Assembly (NCBI GenBank): GCA_000310025.1
Contig: FN649739.1
Coordinates: forward strand, 796,550 to 860,549
Source of the DNA: Ectocarpus siliculosus
Lineage: Eukaryota > Sar > Phaeophyceae > Ectocarpales > Ectocarpaceae
Length of the DNA: 64,000 nucleotides
Direction of reading: 5' to 3'
The position numbers were made by a program, and so were the translations under genes. This document shows, one piece after another, positions 1-12,336 of the stretch. The notes under the pieces were generated by a model that saw nothing but the letters and a program-made list of their open reading frames with translations, made no database searches and was not told the DNA's origin. Positions within the stretch are counted from its first letter, which is position 1, and each line of letters begins with the position of its first letter.

Positions 1-296
1 CTGTGTGGTGCATGCAACGGTAAGCTCTGTTTCGCCAATATTCCAATACATCCGGCGATGAACCCCCCATATGAACGTAAGAAGATACATTTGACGCCCC
101 GCGTTGGACGATTCTAGCCATACATCCATGTCTGTTTGTTTCTCTCACCCAAGACCGTCCCTGCGTGCGCTTCAATCCGTGACGTTCCTTTTTTGAGCGT
201 TGTTGCTGCTGAATCAATTGTGCAGGCGCAAGTCCAAGTCCACGCAGGAGCGGCGCCCTCTTTTCGGTAGCCCCGGGCCGGGCTTGCGTTCCAGCA

Positions 297-2214
297 ATGG
301 CGCGCACCCCAGCACCACTTCATTGCCTGGCGGTCTTGTCGCTTTATCTCCTTGGCGCCGCTTCCGCGCTGGTCCGGCGTGCCGATGCACAGCAGAGTAG
401 CAGCCGAGACTGTTACGACCTGAATCTAGCCTGCAGTGGGTACGGCATGCCAAATACGTCAGGAATGTTCAAACATCCTTCCAGTGCAGTAAAAGGACTA
501 CAGTAGGTACTACGGGGAGCACTGTCCGTGCCACCGCGAAGATGCGTTGATTAATGCTCGCTGATGGTTTCCCGGTCCGAGAAGACCTCAGAGCTCTTTG
601 GCATTTACAACGTACGGGTGAGCATGCTTGAACATGGCACCGTACGTACGACCTCAGTACGAAGTTCGTTGATGCAATAAAAAAAATACACATACGTGTA
701 GCACTACTCCTCGCGTCCCGATTTGTTTCGGGGGATGGGCCTGGTAGGGGGGACACCGGCACGCAACGAGCTCCCCTGTCTTCGTGAGGGTGCGAGGAGA
801 TGCCTTTCTGCATGTTCTTCTTGCTCGTACTACAGTAGTATCGGCGCTCACTCTGTTAGCATACGCGGCGATGTGAACCCAATGCTGAGGTGCCAATGGT
901 TCTGTCGGCAGGGTTGCCAAGTGTTCATTGCGCCTTTTGAGTGCCGACAAGGCCTGTGACTAACAAAGTGGTGTCGGTGACCGCATGGCCGTACGTCTTG
1001 CACTAGAAGAGACGAAGCACTGGCTGAAACATCGTTGGGTGCCCTCTCCGTATACGACCACAACGGGCCCTCCTCAGTCAAAATCGTGGTCAGTCTTCCA
1101 AAGCAGCGATTGTTCGACATCCTCTTCGATTGATGTACTGACCCGGAAACCCGCCCACGCCTTCGAAACTCTCGAAAAAACTCTTTTTGCAGTCAAGGAG
1201 GAGGTCTGCACGGAGTGCTCCAACGCTGCGGCCGATGATGCATTTTTCGCCTGCATTGACAGCAAGCACCTCAGCATTACCTACGACGTTTGCGCCGCCA
1301 ACGAAGAGTTTGTGTGCTGCTTCAACGAAGCGACGGGAATTGATTGCTTAGGCGACCCGGTTACGCGTGCACTCTTCGAATGCATGTTCGGCAAGTCCAA
1401 CTTGTGCGAGGAAAAGTGGGCATGCGGCGGCGCCAGTGCTGGTGACGACCCTCCCACCACGTCGGCGTCCGGCTCCACAGCCTCGTCGCACCCAAGGCCC
1501 CCTTCCTATACCCGGTTTGCCGGATCAGATACGACCCAAACCAACGCCACTGCCCCGACAAGGAGCCCGGTGTCCACTTGGTCAGATCGGAATATGAACC
1601 TCCCTACTGCGGAGTTACCCGTTACGTCCCAATCGGTGGCAGCCACGTTTACTGCTTCCCCTACGGCTTCTCCTACGGCTTCCCCTACGGCTTCCCCGGC
1701 GGCTTCCTCTACCCCGGCATCGCCCTCTACATCCCAGGTGGCGACTACCACGTCTTCTGGAGGAGGTGAGAACTTGTTGCCTGCTTGGGTTTCCCCGAAA
1801 CTGAAGGTGGGATGACATTTTTTCCAGAATTTACGAAACACAAGGTTTTGCGAGCAACAGCAAAACCCAGATTTCGGCCCCGCCCACCGCTGCCAATTGC
1901 CATAACCTTGTACATCTCTGACGTCTTGAAGCCCCGGGAACCATACCTTTTCAGCTCCGGCCGGCCCGATCGTGGGCGGCGTAGTGGGCGTGCTGGTACT
2001 TGGTGGGATCATCATGGTCGCTGCGATCAAGACTGGGCGTCTCAAGAGCTGCAGCAATGGCACCACTCCGAATGCTGCTATCCCTGTTGGTGGGGCGCCC
2101 GCGGCGCCCCAGACATCAGGCGTCCAGCCTGTGGGTGCTTCTGGTGACTCTGCCACCCAATATCCCGTAGCTCACCAGTACCCAGTAGCTTATCAGTATC
2201 CCGAAGCCCTGTAA
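297..2214 (+). CDS. Family member A: secreted Cys-rich head with transmembrane and cytoplasmic tail
   Basis: The three-exon model is 297-435, 1193-1765 and 1955-2214, giving 323 codons. Exon 1 is a signal peptide (start MARTPAPLHCLAVLSLYLLG) ending in DLNLAC plus one base before the donor GTGGGT. The acceptor TTTTTGCAG opens exon 2, which holds the Cys-rich head (about residues 48-125) with motifs EEVCTEC, FVCCFNEATGIDC and CEEKWAC. A Thr/Ser/Pro stalk with SPTA repeats follows. The donor GGTGAG and acceptor TTTTCAG preserve frame into exon 3, a membrane segment (IVGGVVGVLVLGGIIMVAA), a basic stop-transfer KTGR and a tail of about 55 residues ending in QYPVAHQYPVAYQYPEAL. It probably acts at the cell surface as a type I membrane protein. 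Other members end in a GPI-type tail instead. No known domain was recognised, so the function is unknown. The splice model is an inference, supported by phase agreement at both junctions and by the paralogues. Confidence 0.8.
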
Positions 2215-2399
2215 GACCTTGACGGCATTGGAGCGTTCAGCGATAGGGCAAGTAGTCTGCGAGCTTTCCACCAGTCGAGCAGTGCCACTTCCAAGGCCTT
2301 TAGCAGTGCTCGGAACAGTAGCGTGTGATCATTACGGCACCCACCGCATTTTTGGCGCATATGCATCGGTAAAGGGTAGTGCCGAGTTGCGCGCTGGGG

Positions 2400-2537
2400 T
2401 GCTGGTTATTGATGAGACAGACACGAGCTGGCGGAAAAGGACTTTTCGTCTCTGGTTGTGATGGGTTGTGGATGGATGATATGACTGGCCCACTCGCATT
2501 CTCCGCCGCTGCTGCCACCGCCGTGGCGGTCGTGTGA
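2400..2537 (+). pseudogene. Relic of a GPI-type 3' end from the same family
   Basis: The stretch reads DETDTSWRKRTF in one frame and, after a frame change, GPLAFSAAAATAVAVV followed by TGA at 2537. These match the C-terminal pattern of members B, C, D and E (DDTDTTSGG, then GLLAF, then a run of Ala/Val, then stop). It lies about 190 bp downstream of the stop codon of member A. It looks like the ancestral GPI-anchor end of A, or of a lost neighbour, now decayed by frameshift. No clean acceptor in the right phase was found that would make it an alternative last exon. Confidence 0.55.
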
Positions 2538-3233
2538 TGAGCTCTTCGTCTCTTGAGACATGTTACTCACGACAATGCCCAGGCTTTAGCGCCGACAGAC
2601 GGCCGCGCAGCTCCTCGTGACGGGTCCTCCGTTAGCGTTCTGCTACCGTACTCGGTGCAGATTGGAACATACGTCCTCGCCGGCGGAACAGGGGAGGCGA
2701 GTGTTGTGTGGTGTTGATCACGGAACCTTAGATTCCATGCATCGCCGTGTAGAATGTAGAATTTCCTTTCGTAGCAAATAGTTGTGTACAGGGAGAAACA
2801 CGTTTTGTGTTCGAGGCAGTAGTATTTACGTTCTGTTAGTGACTCTTGCTATCTACGCGGTTTCACGCCATCTGATTGGTCAGCCGTTGGTTCCTATCCT
2901 TGACCCTCTCCTCGTTCGAGGAACGAACGGGATGATAAAAATTCGAGACGGCGACGGGTAGTTCCGTCGGAGTAAGACTACTGCAGTTGCTGCTCCACGC
3001 GAGTCTCGTGTACAAATTCATGAATGCTAGATATTGCCCTAACGGAGTAAATGCTGATCCCATCAACCTAGAGAATAGCAACCCCAAGCCAACCTAGCAC
3101 CTCATCGGATAGGGTGTGGGTTTGGGGTTAGGTAGGGATTGTGTTAGAGTTTGAAGCGGGTGCATCGAATATTTTTCATTTTGCTTGGCAGGTGCTAGGT
3201 TGGTTCTTGACGTGGGTAGGTGTAATGTTGTAA

Positions 3234-3787
3234 TTCCTCCGAGCCCTCAGATAAGCTCACTTAGCACATAAAGAGGAGTGGCGTGTGCCCATTTGGGACT
3301 TTTTCAAAACGGTTATTTAACTGTTTTCGCGAAGACCTGGAGAAGGACTCTAAACCGAGGTTCTTTTCTGAGAGCGCGATGGTGCACCACCTACACCTAT
3401 AGTAAGCAGGGGTAGTCGACCGTGAAACAGTTTGATCCACCGGTTGGTAGGGTCAAGATGTTTTTTTTTTAAACTGTTTTTTTCTTGGTTCTCGTGACGT
3501 TTCGGAGAACCGCGCAAAACAGTCGATTCTGGATCGCGCTACACCGTTTTTTTCTCCAAACCGGCTTATCTTCCGTAGAACACGAATAATACCCCCGGGG
3601 ACGATAACATGCTAACCCCTGGTCGATTTTTTTTTTTCTCAATCGCGTTACTCATTACACGTTGACCATATGTAGGCAGTTTCATGGTCATATGTCCTAT
3701 ATTGGCCGGTGTAAATGAGCTTTTTCAAAGTGAGCTTATCTGTCTGGTGTTTTTTGCAAAGTGAGCTCATCTGATGGCTCGGAGGAA
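3234..3787. mobile_element. Putative inverted-repeat (MITE-like) element, about 550 bp
   Basis: The left end TTCCTCCGAGCCCTCAGATA recurs inverted at the right end (TCTGATGGCTCGGAGGAA) with a few mismatches. The repeat extends over about 28 bp and includes AAGTGAGCT(C/T)ATCTG. Short GTA sequences lie on both outer sides, but a target duplication is not certain. The interior has T-rich runs and no coding capacity. It would be a non-autonomous DNA transposon if real. Confidence 0.45.
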
Positions 3788-4853
3788 GTACAAGATAGCT
3801 GTACTGTAACCCATACCTACACGATGGAGTTGGTTTCGGGGGATTGGAGCTCTGTGGGCAGAGATATGCCGAGTAATTAAGAAGTTACTCCACCGGTGGA
3901 GCAAATACCGTTATACCGTTATTCCGATGTATAAATGGGCCAGTTTTTCGCGAAACTGCAGCCTGCAATGAGTCGTAGCTTGCGTGGCATTGTGCTTCGT
4001 TGTTGGTGGTTGTTGGGAATGCGGCGGTGGTGAGATACCGCGAAGCCTATATGTGCAGGTGGTGCACAAAAGGTTCCGTTGACTTCGACCTCGTGCATAA
4101 ACAGACACGTTTGATCACAAGTAGATCGCACTGATTTGATTTCAGGCTGTGTCTCTTGTGCATCTATATCTGCTGTGTGGTGCTAGTTGACGTCTTGGGC
4201 CGAATGTGTCTCGCTGGACGCGTCGTTCTGCATCGCCTACAATACTCTTATTGCACCAAACGCACCCACTCACTCGTACTAGTCGACGACTAGCAAACGA
4301 TGATACCGGTCAATGTAGATCGTTTGGCAACACGAAAAGCATGTTCTTGGATTTCTTTGCTGGCCGGCGAGTGCCTTTCGAGAACACGCTCACGAGGATT
4401 ACCTTGTGTCCAAGATCGAAAATCCAAAATACCCCCCCCCCCTGATGCATAGAACGCAAGCACGAAGCACGACAGAAAAAGCCTTGCGTTATTCTCCCTT
4501 CGATTTTATTGCACGAAACGTGCGTACGCGTGTGGTACCGAGGTGTCGTCGGGGTTGGTATTATTATGGGTGAGGTAAAAGAAAGGTGTAGCACCTTGTC
4601 GCGGGGGTGGCCTCTGACGGCGTATGGCGTATTGTACATCCATCTTCTACAATATTATTTCTATCAGCGGTGAAGAGAGCACCAACAACAACAAAACACA
4701 ACAGGCCTCGTGACAGTTGTTGACTGTAAAATAACTACTGCTTGCTGCTGCACTGCATAACACTACTACTACTGCGAGACTACTGCCTGAAGAAGTAGTT
4801 CAATGCAAGAAAATGTTCATCCAACATCATCTGGAAAACCTCATCCGGAGGCT

Positions 4854-5135
4854 GAGTTGTTTTGTACAAACAACAGTACTTCTTCAAGTATAGCCTACAG
4901 TACAGTAGTCTACTCCAACTCGCCTACTCTACCACGCTACAGTAGTGAGTTGTTTTGTACAAACAACAGTACTTCTTCAAGTATAGCCTACAACAGTACA
5001 GTAGTCTACTCCAACTCGCCTACTCTACCACGCTACAGTAGTGAGTTGTTTTGTACAAACAACAGTACTTCTTCAAGTATAGCCTACAGTACAGTAGTCT
5101 ACTCCAACTCGCCTACTCTACCACGCTACAGTAGT
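4854..5135. repeat. Three tandem copies of a 93-96 bp unit
   Basis: Copies occupy 4854-4946, 4947-5042 and 5043-5135. They appear identical except for a 3-bp AAC insertion in the middle copy. Each starts GAGTTGTTTTGTACAAACAA, which contains a palindrome around GTAC, and ends CTACAGTAGT. The unit length is close to a multiple of three, so an artificial open frame runs through it. Confidence 0.9.
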
Positions 5136-8100
5136 GCATGGCCTGATGTACTGTATGTAGTCGCTTGGTGCCGCCGTAGTCTGGTACACACGTTGTGGAA
5201 GGAGTAGACTACTTTTCGTGACAGAGTTTTCATGCAAGGTTCTCCATGCAGTCAGTCGGCTGTAATGTACAGACGATTGTGGGCATCGAAAAGTATTCCC
5301 TCAGCAGGAAGCTGGGGCTGCCGAGACTAAAGGTAAGTGGTCGTGCACAATAGTGATGCGGTGGATTATTTTCCGTAATATTGTACACAGAGCACCGATG
5401 GTGACGATGAGAGCAGCAGAGCAAATCATCGAAATCTGCCTATGATATTGTATAATACATACATTCGGCGTTGTACCCGAAACACGCAGCCAAGACTCAC
5501 AACTATTGTAGTACCTATACAGGACGACGACAACCACCAGAGAGGGATGGGAGAAATACATGCAGTATGAAAACGGAGAGGTAAAGAGAGGAGGAGATTC
5601 GCATCCCGCAGACATGGAAACGTCTTTGGGTCGGCGGACAGATGGGGGATCCGCACCGGTCCATGGTCCCCCGGTCCACACGCGCAGAACCAGAGAACCG
5701 GTCTTGAGCCAGCAGAGAGCGTACAACAGTTTGCCCAATAAAGAAATCCCAGAAATTTCCCTGGATGTTCAATGGGCCATGTGTATGAGTGGGCGCCACG
5801 CACACACACACACACCTTCCCTGCTTCTTCGCTCTTGCTTCTCACCCCTCCTCTCCGCACGCTCACCACTTCTCTAGGGACCGATCAAGGGGGCACTCCT
5901 GGACTATCAGGTAAGGCTGCTTGCCTTCTCGTGCGGCCTTGGGGTGTGGCGCTCTGTTGTGTGCTCGGCGTGTGTGGTGGTGGTGCGGTGTTGTCATTTG
6001 CTTTTTTTTAGTTCTTTGTAGCAGAATTGATGACACGCTATACATATAGAGTGGACATCAAGAGATAGCCATATGCCCACAAGGTCGGAAAAGGGCATTG
6101 ATGCGCACCCTTGCGACAAGCCCTTACCTGCCTCTAATGGCGGAACAGCTTCCTCGCGTTTGAAGGCTTACAGCAGTTGCGTGTGCGTCGTCCCCTGAAG
6201 CCATGGCGCGCTGAAGGCGTCATAGTTGTTTTCCGGGTGAATCGCGGTTCCAAATGTCATGAGTTGTCCGCTTTTTAGCAGCGTGTCCTGGCTCCTGACC
6301 GTCGTGGTTGCGCCGTTTGTTGTTGCTGTTGCCGGTGATAGAATACTGCTGTTGGCGTGGTGTGTCTTCACGTGCGTCCCGGTTCGGTCCCTACGAGTTG
6401 CGTTCTACTCCCACGTTCTGGCGTGCGCTTAGAAACGACTCCGGGTGGTCAGGGGGGCGCGCTCATGAGTTGGGCGCCGAAATGCGTGTTTGCACTGGCT
6501 CTGGCAATATCTCTTCCTTTGTCAGTGCCTCAGGAGGTTGGCTGCACAAAGCAACACGGATAGAAGCCCCACCCATGTGCGCATCCATGCGCTCTGACTT
6601 TAGAATAGCGTGAGGGGTTAGGAGGGAGGGCGCCCCAGGGCAGCGATTGCCGCTGCCCAGCAGCGCATGCAGACTGCGCAGGGATGCCAGACAGCTGCCT
6701 CTGAATTTTCAAACTTTCGGATGAAAAATTCTTGTCGATGCACAACACGTGATGGTTGTTCGTGTTCCGACGACTTTAGCTACATACATACAGCAGCAGG
6801 TTTTTTGCAGGTGATATGGCCGAAGGGTCTCAAGGTCGTAGGTAGGTGTAGCTCGATACAGAGGGCAGGCAGCTTCTCTCCGATCATTGGCGATTTGGCA
6901 GTTCGGGCCCAGGCCAAGGTGCCGAGACACATGTGGTCCGCCCGCCAAAGCCAGCAGCAGTGGCATGTGGAACGAACATCCGTACATTCGGTACATGCGT
7001 GGTCTCCCGAGTGCCTTGTTATCGCCTCCAGCGCGAGTTGTCGTGGTGTACTGCTGTACGGTTAAAACGGCAACGTCTGTAGTGCGTTGCTTCAGCTTTG
7101 CACTTCCATATGCATAGTAAATTCGCGAGCGACGCACGCACCGAACACAGTGTCCGTCACAACTATAAATAGAGTGTTCGCACAGCAGTAGAAAATTAGA
7201 AAGCCTCCAATTTCGCCACGCGCAGGCTCTCCGCGCCTCATCTCGACGACGTCATGTCCAAGGCTGATTTGCGCCAATTAAATTGGGTATGCCGTGGTAC
7301 GGTTACAGATGACAACCCTGTTTTTTTGTCCCCCTCGTGTTTCCTGCATTTATTTCTTGCCTCGGCTTTTATTGCGAACAGCAGTACAGTGTTCAGCCGC
7401 CCCATTCCCGCGTCGACCTTGAATTCGAGTTGCGCACGATCTTTCTCAACGGACTCCTTGATACCTGGGAGTTTCGGGAAATTGTTTCGTTTTGGTCAGG
7501 CTGAGTCTCACAGACAAAATTGCCCAGACAAGAGCTGGTATAAAAAATATCCGAAAAGAGGCTCAGATTTTTTTTGGCATGACGTGGCAGCAGCCCCCCC
7601 GCTGATTGGCCGAAAGACTCGCGTGCGCCGTTCCCCACGCCACCTCTTCCCTTTCGTCTACACGAAAAAAAAAAAAAAAAGTAGGTGTTGTTGCTTGGTT
7701 GGCTGCTGCTATCATCCAAGGTGCCAGGTTCATCTAGCGGGGGTGTTGTCACCGCAGAGAAGTACCCTGTAGAAAGGCTTTTGTTGCAAGCAAACTCTCA
7801 GCCGCTTGTTCCAATCAAGCGAAAGAGCGAGAGGCGGCGGTTTATTCAGAAGCAGCTCGCAGCAGCAGCAGCAGCTTCAACCGAGAACAATCACCCTAAC
7901 AGCTGTCTAGAGGGGGTGGCGCCGATAGAGAGTATCACTAGGCAACTTTTGGGCCACCTCCCAGCAGTTCGAGTGGTCTACACAGCTCATGGTCTGGGTG
8001 TTCTCCTGACCTGTTTGTAGACAAGAAAGTTGCTCTATTTTGAGGCTAGTGATACGTGTACGTGTCTCATCCCACCGCCCTTCCTTGGCGGTTCCTTCCA

Positions 8101-8645
8101 CAGCGATCACCTCATACATACACATATAACTATGTGCTGTAGACGCACACCGCCCGCATCTGAGGAGGAGTAGTAGGTCTGTCTGTGCAGGGGTGTGGTG
8201 ACAGGAGTCTTGGACGAGTCTGTCTGTACCCTGCGATGCCATGTTCTTGTGGTTTACTACTGTGTTGCTGCCAAAATGTCTGGACCTTTTGACTGAACAG
8301 GAACCCACGCCTCAGATAAAGTGAGGTTTTTGTGTGAGCCGTGGGCGGAAAGCGGGCCCGTCTCAGATGAATAATTACGTTACCGGCTACATGATCTAAG
8401 AAATCTGACCCTCTTTTTGTCTGACCCAAAATAAGAATTCCGAAAGGGTCTGTCTACCCAACAATTTCTCAACCAACCTCATCATGTTGGCCTCTTTTTT
8501 TTTTGTGTGTTGCCCCTGCTATGCTTTGTAATGTTTGGTGCAGCCGGGTCGTCCAGGTGGACAAGAAGACTACGGCCCGCACCACACAACGTAGCGCTCG
8601 GCATTGGCTACCACTACACCGTCGGACTACGATTGCCCATCAGTC

Positions 8646-10784
8646 ATGGCACGCACTCCAGGAACCCACCCTCGCCTTGCGTCGCTCTACCTCCTGGTAG
8701 CCGCTACCGCGGTCGTGCTGTACGCCGACGCGCAGCTTGAAGAGTGCACGGAAGCCGCAGTCACACAGGCATGCGGTGAGTAGTGAAACTGGCGAAACTC
8801 CAACACGCTGAAGTTTGTTTCTTCTTGATCAGGTGGAGTGGGGGAGTGGCTGACCGCCCCCAGGCGCTCCAAACGGGGTTGGAATCACGCCGACGAACCA
8901 ACCCCTTGGACAGAATAGGGGTGCACGGGGATAAGTGCTTGGTGCAGAAAATAACTTGGTATGCAGCACTGCTGCTGTAGCCCGCCAGCGTCGAGTCGAA
9001 TGGTTTTTGCGTGCACACGACGTTTTCGCTTTGCAAGATCGCAGTTGCGTATGCATAGCAGATACGCACCATACCTATTGTGGTGTGTATTGGATAGCTA
9101 TTCGCGAAGTTGGAAATCGTCACTCGTAACCCCAGGAAGTGTGTAAAGCCTGGTCGCGTAGACCCCGGACGAGAAGAACCCCCCCCCCTCCCTGCCGGGT
9201 CTTGGAAAGAGCGTGAAAATTCGAGCTTCTTCCAAGTGTTGGGCCTCTTGAATGTAGTGGTACTCCTTCACAACGGTAGCACACGTGCGTTTTTTTTTTT
9301 TGTCCCCTCGGGGACGGATCTCGCCAAATTCCGTTTTATATACAAGAAAAGCATAATTGAGAACACGGCTCGTGTCACACCCGTTGGAAGCGCTGGAGGT
9401 ACAGAAGTACGTGGTTCATGACGCAAGACGAGCAAGACAGGTACGCAGAGTACTACCAGAGCACCGAAGAGCCATTTCTTCCAACGCAACAGCTGTAAGC
9501 AGCATGTTGACCCCTGCCTTGTTCAATTCCTCCCCGCCAACAACCCAACCCGTTCTTTCAGATGAGAGCGCCATCTGCCTCCAGTGCACCGCCGTCATAA
9601 CGGGCGGGTCTTTCTCGGACTGCCTGTCGGGCATCGACGCCACGATCGGCTCCTGCGAGTTCACGGAGCAGGCGGCGTGCTGCTTGAACGAGGTCTCCGG
9701 CATCGACTGCGTGAGCGACCTGGCTACCTTCGAGTTCTTCGAGTGCGTCTACGACCTGGCCGCGCCGTGCGACGTGAGCCTGACGTGCAGCGGCGACACG
9801 ACCCCGGCGCCGGCTGCCGCTTCCGGGACGGGCACGCCTGTCGCCGGTGGTGGCGGCGGGGCTGACACCCTTGCACCTACACCCGCCGCCGCTGACGGCG
9901 GCAGCGGCAGGCCGACTGCGCCAACCGCTGCGCCCGCCCCTGACGACGGCCGGCCTGCCCCGCCCTCGGAGACCTCCGCGCCCGCTGCCGCCGGCGGAGC
10001 TGAGACCATGTCGCCCGCTGCTGCCGCAGACGGCGGCATGCCCGGTGCGCCCTCGGATACCACCGCGCCCGCTGGTGCCGGCGGAGCTGAGACCATGATG
10101 CCGTCTGCTGCCGCAGACGGCGGCATGCCCGGTGCGCCCTCGGACACCACCGCGCCTGCTGCCGCACCGGCGGCGGACGGAGCTGAGACCATGATGCCCT
10201 CTGCTGCCGCAGACGGCGGTAGGCCTGGCGCGCCCTCGGACACCACCGCGCCCGCTGGTTCCGGCGGAGCTGAGACCATGATGCCGTCTGCTACCGCAGA
10301 CGGCGGCATGCCCGGTGCGCCCTCGAATACCTCGGCGCCCGCTGCGGCCGGTGGTGCCGAAGGGACCGTGATGCCCACTTCCGGAGACGGTGACCGTGCG
10401 TCGGACATCACACCCGCCCCTTCTTCTTCTGCTGGTGCTGCTACGCCATCCGCCACTACGATGACTTCGATGACTGGCGAGGGCGAGACGATGTCCCCGA
10501 CCGCCACCGGCGACGGCGACCGCGAGTTGGACATCACCCCCTCCCCCGCCGCTGGCGGCGGCGGCGGCGGCGGAGGCTCTACTCCCACCGCTTCCGACGA
10601 GACCATGGCGCCCACCAATGCTGCGGGGGAGGTGGGCAGCGAAAGCGTGGCGCCGACCGCCCTCGGAAACGCTGACGACACCGACACGACCTCGGGGGGG
10701 CGCGGCCTGTTCTCGACGAGTGTCGGAGGCGTTGTGACAGGCCTACTCGCGTTCTGCACCGCCGCCGTCGCCGTGGTTGTGTGA
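8646..10784 (+). CDS. Family member B: secreted Cys-rich head with long Ala/Pro/Thr stalk and GPI-type tail
   Basis: Two exons, 8646-8775 and 9562-10784, join in frame (1 + 2 nt) to give 450 residues. Exon 1 encodes a signal peptide (MARTPGTHPRLASLYLLVAA, then ADAQ) and ends QAC plus one base before GTGAGT. Exon 2 follows the acceptor CTTTCAG. The head has motifs ICLQC, FSDC, CEFTEQAACCLNE and GIDCVSD. The stalk (about residues 125-400) contains units built on ETMMPSAAADGGMPGAPSDT, then a Gly run and DDTDTTSGGRGLF. It ends with a hydrophobic segment (VVTGLLAFCTAAVAVVV) and stop, with no cytoplasmic tail, which is typical of a GPI-attachment signal. The likely location is the plasma membrane or cell wall, where the stalk could be heavily O-glycosylated or hydroxyproline-modified. 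The biochemical role is unknown. The intron is homologous to the intron of member C. Confidence 0.85.
9985..10400 (+). repeat. Coding minisatellite in the stalk of member B
   Basis: Four to five imperfect units of about 84-96 bp each encode a version of ETMMPSAAADGGMPGAPSDT followed by an Ala/Pro/Gly linker. Unit length is a multiple of three, so copy-number change would not break the frame. Confidence 0.8.
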
Positions 10785-12336
10785 TGGGAGTGACGATTCG
10801 ATTTGGAAAAAGGGGGGGCGCTGATGCCTCACGTGTGCAGCTTGGTTCCTACTGTAAGCGTGTTTTGCTTCCCTTGCGTCTAGTGAGAGGTGGAAATCGG
10901 GGACTTGTCCAGGGTTTCATCACGGCCGGCGGAAGACTCCCGCAGTGCGTACCTTCTTTTGGAGAGACTCCCGGCACTATATTTCGAGTGCGGACTGTTA
11001 ACAGTATTATATGTGTCGTGGCTTCTTTTGCTTCTGCTCGAGTTGTAGTTCCCGCCGATTGGCCATCTTCGTGGATGCTATCAGTGCTCGTGGTCGAATT
11101 CCCGCGTGTATCCATATGCAGACAACAACCGTCTCGTACCATTTTTTTTGTAGGTTTAGATCTCCCCCCGTTTTTTCTGAGAGTGCGTGATCGGCGTCGA
11201 GTTTCCTTTGCATGCTCGCGCCTTCTCGCCTTGACGCCTCTTTTCTTTTCTCGGTGATGCAGTGCAGGTGTTCCGCGTGTGTTCCTAATTCCATGTCCCG
11301 ACGCCGGCTGAGTGAGAGCGATTGGGTCGCCGGGGAGGAGCCCTTGAGGCTCTTGCGGAGCCCTTGAGGCTCTTGCCATCGTGTGGAATGTATATTTTCC
11401 TGTTGTAGAAAGATGTGTGTTACCGTTGTGGGAGACGAGCGTGCGTGTTGCTCAGAGCAAAGGAACGGGGTGGGGGGGATGTCCAGGGGACGTAGGGTGG
11501 TCGGGGCTTGACGCAAAACATTTAGTGCTCCTCGAGTAGGTCGCACAGGGAGCGCAAACGGCTTCGCTGAAACTGCAGCTCGAGTCGCTCATGTGGCAAT
11601 GACTTTTTTTTTCTTGCAAGTGTTGCTTGTGGTCGTGCTGTTGCCAAGGCTTACAGCGATGGGGGTAGCGACAAGCGTCTTTGCGCGGTGGGGGTTCTGT
11701 GGAGGTCGCCCTCGTGAGTAATAATATATCCATCATGTTCTCGTTCGGTTTTATTTTGCTGAATCCGTGTGGTGGAACCACACAGCAGCAGTGCCAACTA
11801 CTGGACGAAAGCGTCTCGCGCGTTCTCTCTGACGCCCACAGGATCTATTTGGTGTCATAGGCCAACTCTTCGTTTGGCTTTCTGGTGCAGGTGCTGGAAC
11901 TTTTGTACTTGTACCGTCGTTGACTCGATGCACGCAGTGCTGTCACGAGACTCGAGCGCACAAAGCGAGAACGCCGTCCATGCAGGGACCTGCAAGGGAT
12001 TCAGCCCCGTTCAAGCCCCGACTGTTTTGTTTTTTCAACGTACATGCATACAATCACAGCAAGAGTGCCGGGTCGAGAGAATACCCCCAACTCTTCGTTG
12101 ATGGCACACACTGCCTTCCTTGTGCATGATGTACATATTTGACGATTTCTTCTCCCGCAAATCCTCCCCCCTCCCCTGCTTGTCGACAAACGCACGGCGA
12201 AACATTTCCCTCCCTTCGAATCCAGAGAAGGAACACTCGCTTTGACTTGGCAGGCCGGGTGCCTCTCGGCGACACACGAATTCCCGTGTCCGCAAAAAAG
12301 CGCGAAATCACCACCCTCACCCCGCCTGTAACAGTT
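10785..12336. other. Intergenic interval between B and F
   Basis: About 1.55 kb with no supported gene. A direct repeat GCCCTTGAGGCTCTTGC occurs twice near 11340-11380. Open frames of 110-180 codons on the minus strand (11007-11546, 10849-11379) overlap each other in different frames and show no family resemblance, so I treat them as chance. Confidence 0.5.

Larger units (their letters stand above)
2538..8645. other. Gene-poor interval
   Basis: About 6.1 kb without a coding region I can support. It holds an inverted-repeat element (3234-3787), a smaller inverted pair near 3084/3190, a 93-bp tandem repeat (4854-5135), homopolymer A/T runs near 3460, 7660 and 8495, and many CTACAGTAGT-like palindromes. 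Open frames of up to 172 codons (for example 7254-7772 plus, 5426-5869 minus) have no recognisable domain and no splice-phase partner. Confidence 0.5.

Noticed and set aside
4854-5135. CRISPR array
   Set aside because: Direct tandem repeats without unique spacers, in eukaryotic sequence.
4803-5207. 134-codon frame with repeated ELFCTNNSTSSSIAY
   Set aside because: Produced by the 93/96-bp tandem repeat. No start context or neighbouring exon supports it.
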